Shown one piece after another: positions 1 to 6,953 of a DNA stretch of 23,618 nucleotides. The stretch's first letter is position 1; each line of letters opens with the position of its first letter. The notes under the pieces were generated by a model that was not told the DNA's origin, did no database searches, and saw nothing but the letters and a program-made list of their open reading frames with translations. This DNA comes from CAZXCQ01 sp964639275 (GTDB lineage: Bacteria; Desulfobacterota; DSM-4660; Desulfatiglandales; Desulfatiglandaceae): positions 1-23,618 of the forward strand of contig CAZXCQ010000072.1 in NCBI GenBank assembly GCA_964639275.1, in the 5' to 3' direction. The position numbers and the translations under genes were made by a program.

Positions 1-42
1 CCTTTCCCCCTGTTTTTTGAGATGTTACGCTCCAACGGTATC

Positions 43-132
43 AATTTAGCTTTTATCAAAGTTGGAACTGAGACAGGGGAATGGGGGTTCCGAATCCCCA
101 TTGCCCGGGTTTCAAGGGGCTAAAGTGTTACG
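43..132 (+). repeat. Dispersed palindromic element, copy A
   Basis: This is a complete copy of the window's dispersed element. The left end reads AATTTAGCTTTTATCAAA. The central hairpin has arms GGGGAATGGGG (76-86) and CCCCATTGCCC (96-106) with one mismatch. The right end reads TTTCAAGGGGCTAAAGTG followed by TTACG. The right end is an imperfect inverted copy of the left end. The element lies just beyond the stop codon of the minus-strand GT39 gene at 191. Bases 1-42 also resemble sequence left of copy D (the GAGATGTTA and TATCAATTTAGC blocks), so the unit may extend past the window edge. Confidence 0.8.
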
Positions 133-190
133 ACTCTTTAGTTCTGACCACGAAAAAGAAGAAATCGACTTTTTGCGAGACCATCCATAC

Positions 191-1861
191 TCAATTGCCG
201 GGTCTATCCGGCCCGGGCTCAACGCGGTAGTAACAGATCGTCGGTCTGAGACCTGCCAAGGAATGGGTCTTGATCGCCCTTTCCCAATCATCAAGGGTGG
301 CATCTTTGCGGGCGAATCGTATCCATGCCTCGCGAGAATAAAAGCTCCTGAATCTACCTGCCTCTTCAAAATGGATGCCCAACTCCCTGGCGAGCGCCTC
401 AAAGCCATCGGTATCAGCCGCCTTCATAAACACAAAACCCTTAAGACGCTGGAGCCTGTTCCTGTCGTCCTTATGAAAGGAACGTATCCGGATGACGCTC
501 CGTTTGAGCCGGATCGAGAGCATAGACGGCTGAGAACCGTCATAGGCAGCTACCTGAGAGGCCCCGATGATCTGATCAAGGTCTGCCGGCATGGCATTTA
601 TCCCCAGAGACGGGTACAAACCACCCATTACCAATGCAAACAGCACGGCCACAGACAGGGCAACCAGGCGCACATCAGCCATGGCAAAGGTGATCCACAG
701 CATGATCCCGACAAAGAAGAGACATACCAGCGCTGTGATCACCCCGTGGCCAAACCAGATAAAGGAAAGGCAAAAGGGCGCTGTAATCAGTGCCATCATC
801 GATATCGATATCCCCAGGAGAGCCCCTTTCCACTTTCCTTCATGCCGTTCCAGCCAGTTGGCACATAACACACACGCCGCCGGAACAACCGGCATCATAT
901 ACCGCGTAAAACCTTCCAAAAAGATGAAGGGGACGACACAGCCCAAGAACCACACGGAAAGCCACAGCTCCTTGCGGGCGGTCATCGAACGGGCATGGCG
1001 GAAGGGATGTATCAATGCCGGGATCATTATGAGTGACCAGGGAAAGATGAGCCCAAAGGCCCCGCCCAGTGTGGAAAATGGCGAACGGAGGTCAACGCTC
1101 CCGAGGTGCCTGGCGGCAATTTCCCGGTCTACGATGGTCAGGAAATCCGGCCACAAATAGGCCATTGTCAGTGGCCAGGGGAGACAAACCGCCAACAACA
1201 GGGCCAGGGCCAGTGCAACCTGTGATCCGTGCGATAGGGCAAAGGACCACTTCCCAAAAACAATCAGGGCACTGATGCCGCCCACGGCAAAGATCACAAT
1301 CCCTACGGGCCCCTTTACCAGAAAGGAGAGTCCCAGAAAGAGGGCCGACAGCAATATCGGGCCCTGACGGCCCGACCTCCCCCACCCGATGGCATAGTAT
1401 ACGGCCATAGACGTAAGAAAGGCGAGGGGAAGATCCAACATTGCCCGGCGCCCTTCAATGGCCACCGAAATGGTCGCCAGGGTGATCAACCCGGCAAGGA
1501 TACCACTCCTCCGAAAGAGCCCCCTGTACAAGAGGCACGAGGACATGGCAAGCCCAGCCCCAGACAGGACACCCCAAATCCGCGCGGCCCACAGATTGAT
1601 CCCAAAGAGCTTGTAGGTCAGCACGATCGCCCAGTAAAGGAGTGGCGGTTTCTTGAGACGGGGCTCATCATTCACCCATAGGGTAAACCCGCCTCCGCGT
1701 TCAAGGGTCTCCATGGGAGTGCGAAGAGAGAGCCAGTATTCATCCTGGCCGGTAATACTGGTCTCACACCAGATACGCGGCAGCAGCAAGAAAACGCCGA
1801 GCACGAAAATCACTGTTGCCTCACGGCGCCCCAGGATTGTCTTTAAAGACGATAGGACCAT
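191..1861 (-). CDS. ArnT-like GT39 family membrane glycosyltransferase
   Basis: This is a polytopic inner-membrane protein of about 556 residues in the GT39/PMT superfamily. Such enzymes transfer a sugar from a polyprenyl-phosphate carrier to a periplasmic acceptor such as lipid A. After the first membrane segment (about residues 15-31) comes the family's first periplasmic loop with the acidic pair DE at 40-41. It continues with a NDEPRLKKPPLLYW stretch, equivalent to the DEARYAE...YFEKPVLGYW region of ArnT, and roughly ten further hydrophobic segments. I start at the ATG at 1861, because the upstream in-frame ATG at 1918 lacks a ribosome site while GGGAAGGG precedes 1861. The gene is divergent from the operon at 2034. 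It is clearly distinct from the second ArnT homologue at 9931-11580. The acceptor is not certain: it could be another lipid A or core sugar, or a glycoprotein. Confidence 0.85.
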   Translation of the reverse strand: MVLSSLKTILGRREATVIFVLGVFLLLPRIWCETSITGQDEYWLSLRTPMETLERGGGFTLWVNDEPRLKKPPLLYWAIVLTYKLFGINLWAARIWGVLSGAGLAMSSCLLYRGLFRRSGILAGLITLATISVAIEGRRAMLDLPLAFLTSMAVYYAIGWGRSGRQGPILLSALFLGLSFLVKGPVGIVIFAVGGISALIVFGKWSFALSHGSQVALALALLLAVCLPWPLTMAYLWPDFLTIVDREIAARHLGSVDLRSPFSTLGGAFGLIFPWSLIMIPALIHPFRHARSMTARKELWLSVWFLGCVVPFIFLEGFTRYMMPVVPAACVLCANWLERHEGKWKGALLGISISMMALITAPFCLSFIWFGHGVITALVCLFFVGIMLWITFAMADVRLVALSVAVLFALVMGGLYPSLGINAMPADLDQIIGASQVAAYDGSQPSMLSIRLKRSVIRIRSFHKDDRNRLQRLKGFVFMKAADTDGFEALARELGIHFEEAGRFRSFYSREAWIRFARKDATLDDWERAIKTHSLAGLRPTICYYRVEPGPDRPGN

Positions 1862-1918
1862 TTTCCCTTCCCAGACTTCCGTGGCCCGGTTCTGGAGCCC
1901 GGGACCCCCGGCTCTCAT

Positions 1919-1947
1919 TCTATAAGGGAAAATGTCTTATAATACAA
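1919..1947 (-). promoter_or_regulatory. Candidate sigma-70 promoter for the divergent GT39 gene
   Basis: Read on the minus strand, TTGTAT (plus 1942-1947) and TATAGA (plus 1919-1924) are separated by 17 bases in an AT-rich stretch. The predicted start would lie near 1912, giving a leader of about 50 bases to the ATG at 1861. The -35 match is only three of six, so this is a position-based guess. Confidence 0.35.
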
Positions 1948-1978
1948 GCAGTTTCAGCCTTATAGGCCCGGCCTTTGC

Positions 1979-2007
1979 TTGACCTCCAGCCCTGAAAGGG
2001 TTACACT
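1979..2007 (+). promoter_or_regulatory. Candidate sigma-70 promoter for the plus-strand glycosyltransferase/arn operon
   Basis: TTGACC (1979-1984) and TACACT (2002-2007) are spaced by exactly 17 bases. The match is five of six for -35 and four of six for -10. The spacer contains a small inverted repeat, AGCCCT-GAA-AGGGTT, that could be an operator. Transcription would begin near 2014, just at a GGGAGGA motif, so the leader to the GT2 start would be short. Confidence 0.5.
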
Positions 2008-2033
2008 CGGCTAGGGAGGATCAGCATGACTTT

Positions 2034-2921
2034 TTGAGATGCTGCGGGGAACGCCCGGATATGTATGATCTCTCAGTGATTGTTGTCAATTACAACACGG
2101 CGGCCTTTCTCAGGAGATGTCTCGATTCCCTGTCGTCCCAGGGGGATATCGCTCTTAAGGCCATTGTGGTCGATAATGCCTCGGAGGACAACAGCCAGGA
2201 GATGGTCAGGAATGAGTTTCCATGGGTGGAGCTCGTGGCCAACCGGCAGAACCTTGGGTTTTCCCGTGCCAACAACCAGGCATTGCGGTCCTGTAGATCC
2301 AAGTATGTCCATTTCTTGAACCCCGACACCGAGGTCCGGGAGGGGGCGCTCGTGGCCATGACGCGTTTTATGGACTCTCATCCCAGGGTGGGCCTGGCGG
2401 GAAATCGAATTGTCAACCCGGATGGATCACCCCAATCCTCGGTGGAGCATCGCTATCCGGGTCAGAAATACGCCAGAGGGGAATTAAAAGGCCTGGCCGG
2501 GGAGATCGCCTGGGTCCTGGGTGCCTCAATGATAGCAAGGATGCGGCTTATTGAGGATCTGGGCGGCTTTGATGAGCGGTTTTCGCTTTATGGGGAGGAG
2601 CAGGACCTCTGTCTGAGAATAAGAAAGGCGGGGTGGGCTATCGGCTTCATCCCGGAGGCGGTGGTCGTGCATTGGGGCGGAAGAAGTGAGCAAAACACCC
2701 TGCCAGGCGAGATCTGGAAAAAGAAGTTTGAGGCAGAGATTGTCTTTTACCAAAAACACTATACCAGAAGGACCATCCGGGCCATCAGCAGGGCCAACCG
2801 TGTCCAGGCCCTGTGGCGGATATCCACATTAATCCTCACCCTTCCCTTTGGCACTGACAGGGAGAACTCCCTCAAGAAGCTTGAAAAATACAGGGCTCTG
2901 CTCAAGGCCTTTTGCTGTTAA
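2034..2921 (+). CDS. GT2 glycosyltransferase (WbbL/rhamnosyltransferase-like)
   Basis: This is a cytoplasmic, membrane-associated GT-A fold glycosyltransferase expected to add a sugar to an LPS or O-antigen intermediate. The first strand is VIVVNYN. It is followed by the nucleotide-binding VVDNASEDN, then a NPDTEV segment in the place of the DXD metal motif, and the later GGFDERFSLYGEEQDLC block characteristic of the rhamnosyltransferase-like GT2 subgroup. A TTG at 2034 opens the frame, but an ATG at 2061 with GGGGA 10 bases upstream gives MYDLSVIVVNYN, which fits the family N-terminus better (286 residues). It is first in a plus-strand run and is followed after 3 bases by the GT4 gene. Donor and acceptor cannot be read from the sequence. 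Confidence 0.85.
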   Translation: MRCCGERPDMYDLSVIVVNYNTAAFLRRCLDSLSSQGDIALKAIVVDNASEDNSQEMVRNEFPWVELVANRQNLGFSRANNQALRSCRSKYVHFLNPDTEVREGALVAMTRFMDSHPRVGLAGNRIVNPDGSPQSSVEHRYPGQKYARGELKGLAGEIAWVLGASMIARMRLIEDLGGFDERFSLYGEEQDLCLRIRKAGWAIGFIPEAVVVHWGGRSEQNTLPGEIWKKKFEAEIVFYQKHYTRRTIRAISRANRVQALWRISTLILTLPFGTDRENSLKKLEKYRALLKAFCC

Positions 2922-2924
2922 AAA

Positions 2925-4061
2925 ATGGTTGGCATGAAGATCGCAGTGGTAATTCCGAAATATGGATTTGTAGGGGGGGCCGAAGGGTTTGCATATGAAA
3001 TCACAGAGAGGCTGGCCACCCGCAATGGCCTTGACATCCATGTATTTGCCAACAAATGGCTCCCTGGCAAGGCCCCGATTCACTTCCACAAGATCCCCAT
3101 AATCACCTTTCCGCGGTTTCTGAGACAGATGAGTTTTGCCCTTCTTTCAAAGATCCGGACTCATCCCCATGATTTTGACGTGATCCACGGTCATGACCGG
3201 GTCTTTGGGATGGATCTTTTTACCATGCACGGTATCCCGCACAAGACGTGGATCCGGGAGGCGAGGGACAAACGGCTCAGTCTCTTTGATCGGTCGGTTG
3301 CCTGGGTGGAGGCAAAGGCCTTGAGCGGATCAGAGATACCCCTGATCCTGCCTGTTTCGAGCCTTGTCAAGGATGAACTCCTCAGGTCCTATGATATCCC
3401 GGAATCCAGAATCCGTGTCATCCACCCCGGGGTCTCGATAGAACGCTTTTCTGGCCTCGACCGCGACACCTGCAGACAGGAAGTCTTTGGGCGTCACGGT
3501 CTCTCGCCGGGTGATATCATCGCCCTGTTTGTGGGCATGAACTTCGAGATCAAACGCCTGGCCCTTGTCCTGGAGGCCGTCTCGGAGCTGGTGCGGGGGG
3601 ATAGGGGCTGCAGGTTAAGGGTCCTGATAGTCGGGAAGGGGAAAAAGGAGAAGTACCTGAACATGGCTCGCAGACTGGGAATTGCTGAGCGGGTAACCTT
3701 TGCAGGCGTCACTCGCGAGGTAGAAAGGTATTATCTGGCAAGCGATATATTTGTTATGCCATCGGTATTCGACACCTTTGGCATGACCGTACTTGAGGCG
3801 ATGGCCGCCGGGCTCCCGGTGGTTATCACCAAAAAGGTCGGCGCCAGGGACTTAATAGACCATGGCACCCATGGCTTTGTACTTGAAGAAAGGCCGTCTG
3901 CCCATGATCTCTGCGAAAAGCTCGGCTTTCTCCTGGACCCAAAAAACCGGACAGCAATGGGAGAACAGGCCCGACAGGTGGCACTCCGGTATACATGGGA
4001 GAGGACGGCAAATCAAGTGGAAGAAATGTATCGGCGGTTACTGGCTGACAAAGGGCATTAA
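2925..4061 (+). CDS. GT4 glycosyltransferase (WaaG-like)
   Basis: This 378-residue GT-B fold enzyme resembles WaaG/RfaG, the LPS core glucosyltransferase, and related GT4 proteins. The N-terminal Rossmann half begins IAVVIPKYGFVGGAEGFAYE, with the glycine-rich acceptor loop, and includes DVIHGHDRVFGMD. The C-terminal half contains LFVGMNFEIKR and the donor-site segment FVMPSVFDTFGMTVLEAMAAGLP. That segment corresponds to the EX7E motif but has Asp at the first position (D-X7-E). ATG 2925 lies 3 bases after the preceding stop and ATG 2934 (MKIAVVIP) is an alternative. Coupling to the upstream GT2 suggests the two add consecutive core or O-chain sugars. The role in core assembly is inferred from family and neighbourhood only. 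Confidence 0.85.
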   Translation: MVGMKIAVVIPKYGFVGGAEGFAYEITERLATRNGLDIHVFANKWLPGKAPIHFHKIPIITFPRFLRQMSFALLSKIRTHPHDFDVIHGHDRVFGMDLFTMHGIPHKTWIREARDKRLSLFDRSVAWVEAKALSGSEIPLILPVSSLVKDELLRSYDIPESRIRVIHPGVSIERFSGLDRDTCRQEVFGRHGLSPGDIIALFVGMNFEIKRLALVLEAVSELVRGDRGCRLRVLIVGKGKKEKYLNMARRLGIAERVTFAGVTREVERYYLASDIFVMPSVFDTFGMTVLEAMAAGLPVVITKKVGARDLIDHGTHGFVLEERPSAHDLCEKLGFLLDPKNRTAMGEQARQVALRYTWERTANQVEEMYRRLLADKGH

Positions 4062-4076
4062 TCCTAAAGGAAGTCC

Positions 4077-4104
4077 TTGACTCGGCCAGAGACTGTAATA
4101 AAAT
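4077..4104 (+). promoter_or_regulatory. Candidate internal sigma-70 promoter ahead of arnE
   Basis: TTGACT (4077-4082) and TAAAAT (4099-4104) are separated by 16 bases. Each hexamer matches the consensus at five of six positions, the best promoter-like sequence I see in the window. It starts 16 bases after the GT4 stop. A start near 4111 would give a leader of about 170 bases to the arnE ATG at 4283, and that leader includes palindromic element copy B. It would allow the arn genes to be expressed independently of the two upstream glycosyltransferases. Confidence 0.55.
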
Positions 4105-4163
4105 CGGACGGCCCCCCTGGCCCAAGACCTTATTTGCACAATTTGTCCAGTCATCTCCATTGA

Positions 4164-4246
4164 GCTCTTTTCAAAATTGGCACTTGGATAGGGCAATGGG
4201 GGTTCGGAATCTACATTCCTCTGGTTTCAGGGGGCTAAAGTGTTAT
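4164..4246 (+). repeat. Dispersed palindromic element, copy B
   Basis: This is a more diverged copy. It has a left end CTCTTTTCAAAATTGGCACT, a hairpin region GGGCAATGGGG (4191-4201) and CTACATTCCTC (4211-4221) with several mismatches, and a right end GGTTTCAGGGGGCTAAAGTG. It lies in the predicted 5' leader of arnE. The ATG at 4196 in the element opens a frame (MGVRNLHSSGF...) that runs without a stop into arnE. Confidence 0.75.
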
Positions 4247-4282
4247 ATCGCGTCATTTATATCTTTTGAGGAACATGAGACC

Positions 4283-4654
4283 ATGAATCAATATCTGCCA
4301 CTGATTCTGCTGGGAGTATTTCTGAACGCATCTGCCCAGCTCTCCCTCAAACAGGGTATGCGGACCGTTGGGCACTTTGCCTTTTCCTTTGAAAACATCA
4401 TGCCCATCGGGATCAAGGTTGCCCTCAACCCCTTTGTCCTTGGAGGGCTCTTTTGCTATGTGATTAGTGTGATTGTCTGGCTTATGGCCCTATCCCGGGT
4501 GGACGTGAGCTATGCCTACCCTTTCCTGAGCATCGGTTACATCGTGACCGCCCTGGCCGGCCAGCTCTTCCTGGGTGAGGTCCTTGGACCGGTTCGCTGG
4601 GCCGGTATCCTGGTCATCTGTCTGGGGGTCTTCCTTATCACCCGGAGCGCCTGA
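4283..4654 (+). CDS. arnE: ArnE/ArnF-like SMR-type flippase subunit for undecaprenyl-phosphate-L-Ara4N
   Basis: This small hydrophobic protein of 123 residues has four predicted membrane segments and belongs to the EamA/SMR fold. It starts MNQYLPLILLGVFLNASAQL, followed by SLKQG, and ends with SYAYPFLSIGYIV and a WAGILVICLGVFLI helix. The YPFLS-type segment is typical of the ArnE/ArnF pair that flips the lipid-linked L-Ara4N to the periplasm. I chose ATG 4283, preceded by GAGGAA at nine bases, because the longer frame back to 4160 is encoded by a repeat element. Its stop overlaps the arnB ATG (ATGA), which supports a pathway role. Enterobacteria use an ArnE-ArnF heterodimer. Only one subunit is seen here, so it may work as a homodimer or with a partner encoded elsewhere. 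Assigning E rather than F is arbitrary. Confidence 0.8.
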   Translation: MNQYLPLILLGVFLNASAQLSLKQGMRTVGHFAFSFENIMPIGIKVALNPFVLGGLFCYVISVIVWLMALSRVDVSYAYPFLSIGYIVTALAGQLFLGEVLGPVRWAGILVICLGVFLITRSA

Positions 4655-5811
4655 TGAGAAGTCAATTCCTGCCATTTTCACGTCCCTCCATCACAGAGGA
4701 AGATATTGCTGCTGTTGGCGGTGTCCTGCGATCGGGATGGATCACCACCGGCCGAAACACGGCCGAGTTTGAACAGGAATTCTGCCGGTATATCGGTTGT
4801 GCCGGAGCGGTGGCACTTTGTTCGGCCACGGCCGGGATGCACCTGGGGCTGAGCGCCCTCGGGGTCGGGCCAGGTGACGAGGTCGTCACACCGGCCATGA
4901 CATGGGTCTCGACCGTCAATCTGATCGTGCTGGCCGGGGCGGTTCCGGTCTTTGTTGATATCGACCGGGATACATTGATGGTCACCCCTGAGTCCATAGA
5001 GGAGTGTCTTTCGCCCAGGACAAGGCTGATTGTGCCGGTACACTTCGCCGGGGCAGCGGTCGATGTGGACCCCATCCGCAAGACGGCCGATCAAAGGGGC
5101 ATCCCCGTGATAGAAGACTCGGCCCATGCCCTGGGCACACACTATCTGGGCCGGCCGGTGGGCAGAGACGGTAATGCCGTCTTCTCCTTCCACCCCATAA
5201 AGAATATCACCACCGGTGAAGGGGGCATGTTTTGCTCGGATGACGAGGATCTTCTTGATCATATTCGGAGACTCAAATTCCATGGACTCGGCGTGGATGC
5301 CTATGACCGGGAGACACAAGGCCGCTCACCCCAGGCACAGGTCCTGGAGCCGGGTTACAAGTACAACATGACAGACATCTCGGCGGTCCTTGGTCTCAGG
5401 CAGCTTGGCCGCATCAGCGAATTGAACAGAAAGAGGGCCCAACTGGCAGCAAGGTACCAAGAGCGTCTCTCCGGGATCGATGAAATTATCCCCCTCTCCG
5501 AACCCCCTCAAACCACGAGACACGCCTGGCATCTATTTGTCGTACGTCTGGATATAGACCGGACCGGCCTCAGCAGAGACGATTTTATGGACGAGTTAAA
5601 ACAGAGAAATATTGGTACCGGACTCCATTTCCGCGCCGTCCACCTCCAGAAGTATTACACTGAATCAATGGGCACCCACTATGGTATGCTGCCAAATACC
5701 GAGTGGAATTCAGACCGGATATGTTCGCTCCCCCTGTTTCCGGACATGACCATCGAGGACGTGGATGACGTGGTAGAGACAGTAAAAGAGGTGCTAAAGA
5801 CACCAGGTTGA
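4654..5811 (+). CDS. arnB: ArnB, UDP-4-amino-4-deoxy-L-arabinose aminotransferase
   Basis: This is a PLP-dependent DegT/DnrJ/EryC1 family aminotransferase of 385 residues. It converts UDP-4-keto-L-arabinose, the product of the ArnA decarboxylase domain, to UDP-L-Ara4N using glutamate. The PLP lysine is K183 in FHPIKNITTGEGG. The pyridine-nitrogen aspartate is D155 in EDSAHALG. The N-terminal GWITTGRNTAEFE and the C-terminal GLHFRAVHLQKYY and ICSLPLFPDMT segments closely follow the ArnB pattern. Length matches the family (about 380). The ATG overlaps the arnE stop by one base, and its own TGA overlaps a possible TTG start of arnC. It acts in the cytosol. Confidence is high because homology and operon context agree. 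Confidence 0.95.
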   Translation: MRSQFLPFSRPSITEEDIAAVGGVLRSGWITTGRNTAEFEQEFCRYIGCAGAVALCSATAGMHLGLSALGVGPGDEVVTPAMTWVSTVNLIVLAGAVPVFVDIDRDTLMVTPESIEECLSPRTRLIVPVHFAGAAVDVDPIRKTADQRGIPVIEDSAHALGTHYLGRPVGRDGNAVFSFHPIKNITTGEGGMFCSDDEDLLDHIRRLKFHGLGVDAYDRETQGRSPQAQVLEPGYKYNMTDISAVLGLRQLGRISELNRKRAQLAARYQERLSGIDEIIPLSEPPQTTRHAWHLFVVRLDIDRTGLSRDDFMDELKQRNIGTGLHFRAVHLQKYYTESMGTHYGMLPNTEWNSDRICSLPLFPDMTIEDVDDVVETVKEVLKTPG

Positions 5812-5828
5812 CAGGGAAGATCCACACG

Positions 5829-6869
5829 ATGATACGCAAGAGTCACGAGAGGTCCGGGACCAGAGGTCAGGAATCAGAGATCCGCAATCCGCAATCCGCA
5901 ATCGCCAATCCGCAGTCCCTCATATCGGTGGTCATTCCGGTATTTAACGAGGAGCAAAATCTGGAGGCGCTGATCCAGCGGTGTGTGGATACCTGTGCTG
6001 GCCTCGGCAACCCATTCGAGATCATCCTTGTTGATGACGGCAGCACCGACCGATCTCGTGAGATGATTGCCCGGGCTGCGGAAGAGCGCCCCGGCAGGGT
6101 CATCGGGGTGCTCCTAAACCGAAATTACGGGCAGCATGCGGCGGTCATGGCCGGCTTCGGAGAGTCGCGGGGCGCTATCGTCGTTACCCTCGATGCCGAT
6201 CTTCAGAATCCACCCGAGGAGATTCCCAGACTGATCCGGAAGGCGGAGGAGGGATTTGATGTGGTCGGGAGCGTCAGGGTACCCAGACGCGACAGCCTTT
6301 TCCGAAGGGTCGCTTCCCTTATGGTTAATAAGGCCGTGCAGAAGTCTACGGGTGTGGAGATGCATGACTATGGTTGCATGCTGAGGGCCTATCGCCGCCA
6401 GATAGTGGCGGCCATGCTCGAATGTCACGAACGCAGCACCTTTATCCCCATTCTCGCCAACACCTTTGCCCGGCGCACGACCGAAATCGATGTGCGCCAC
6501 GAGAGGCGTTCGTCGGGCGATTCCAAATACGGGCTGTGGAGGCTGATCAATTTACAGTTTGACCTTTTGACCAGTATGACAACCTTTCCGGTCCGCCTCC
6601 TGAGCGTGCTTGGCGGGATCATATCTGCCCTGGGGATTGGTTTCGGGGTATTTCTCCTGGTGATGCGGTTGGTCCGTGGCCCTGACTGGGCGGCGGAGGG
6701 GGTATTCACCCTCTTTGCCATTCTTTTTATCTTTGTCGGGGCACAGTTCCTGGGAATGGGTCTGCTGGGGGAATACATCGGCCGCATCTATTATGATGTC
6801 AGGGCGCGGCCCCGATATTTTGTGGAACGGATTGTGGGAAGGAGCGATCATAATGAAAGTGGGCAGTAA
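5829..6869 (+). CDS. arnC: ArnC, undecaprenyl-phosphate 4-deoxy-4-formamido-L-arabinose transferase
   Basis: This membrane-bound GT2 enzyme of the DPM1/ArnC type moves formylated L-Ara4N from UDP to undecaprenyl phosphate. The catalytic domain starts SVVIPVFNEEQNLEAL and includes LVDDGSTD and TLDADLQNPPEEIPRL. Two C-terminal membrane helices lie around LLSVLGGIISALGIGFG and TLFAILFIFVGAQFLG, ending in GEYIGRIYYDVRARPRY. ATG 5829 has AGGGA upstream, but a TTG at 5808 overlapping the arnB TGA is also possible. The family domain begins only after residue ~30 (counting from 5829). The extra N-terminus (…IRNPQSAIANPQSL) is encoded by an array of 7-base repeats, and the last residues (ESGQ) run into a second array. 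The core enzyme appears intact. Confidence 0.93.
   Translation: MIRKSHERSGTRGQESEIRNPQSAIANPQSLISVVIPVFNEEQNLEALIQRCVDTCAGLGNPFEIILVDDGSTDRSREMIARAAEERPGRVIGVLLNRNYGQHAAVMAGFGESRGAIVVTLDADLQNPPEEIPRLIRKAEEGFDVVGSVRVPRRDSLFRRVASLMVNKAVQKSTGVEMHDYGCMLRAYRRQIVAAMLECHERSTFIPILANTFARRTTEIDVRHERRSSGDSKYGLWRLINLQFDLLTSMTTFPVRLLSVLGGIISALGIGFGVFLLVMRLVRGPDWAAEGVFTLFAILFIFVGAQFLGMGLLGEYIGRIYYDVRARPRYFVERIVGRSDHNESGQ
5849..5918 (+). repeat. Heptanucleotide repeat array inside the arnC 5' end
   Basis: Ten consecutive 7-base units can be read in register. The clearest are GCAATCC (5884-5890, 5891-5897) with variants GCAATCG, CCAATCC and GCAGTCC. More diverged units GAGGTCA, GGAATCA and GAGATCC precede them. 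Three units make 21 bases, so the protein repeats every seven residues (IRNPQSA, IANPQSL). The array lies within the arnC reading frame ahead of its conserved domain. Confidence 0.75.
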
Positions 6870-6932
6870 GCGGGAGGCAGCGGGCAGCCAAAGCGCATAG
6901 AAATCTGCTCACTGCGCACTGCTCGCTGCGTA
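6858..6932. repeat. Inverted pair of heptanucleotide arrays between arnC and arnA
   Basis: The left array has four units of the AGTGAGC type (AGTGGGC, AGTAAGC, GGGAGGC, AGCGGGC; 6858-6885). The right array, at 6905-6932, has four units of the same type on the opposite strand (CTGCTCA, CTGCGCA, CTGCTCG, CTGCGTA). Only 19 bases separate them, so the RNA could form a long imperfect hairpin. The left array contains the last arnC codons and its TAA (6867-6869). The right array ends about 20 bases before the arnA ATG. Confidence 0.7.
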
Positions 6933-6953
6933 CTCTTAAGAAAGGATCTCCAT

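Noticed and set aside
62..868. Long plus-strand open frame opposite the GT39 gene
   Set aside because: It begins inside palindromic element copy A and then runs antisense to a well-supported membrane protein. The product is low-complexity, rich in His/Arg/Pro, without family motifs.
5849..6932. Heptamer arrays as a CRISPR array
   Set aside because: The units are 7 bases, directly tandem without unique spacers, and no cas genes are present.
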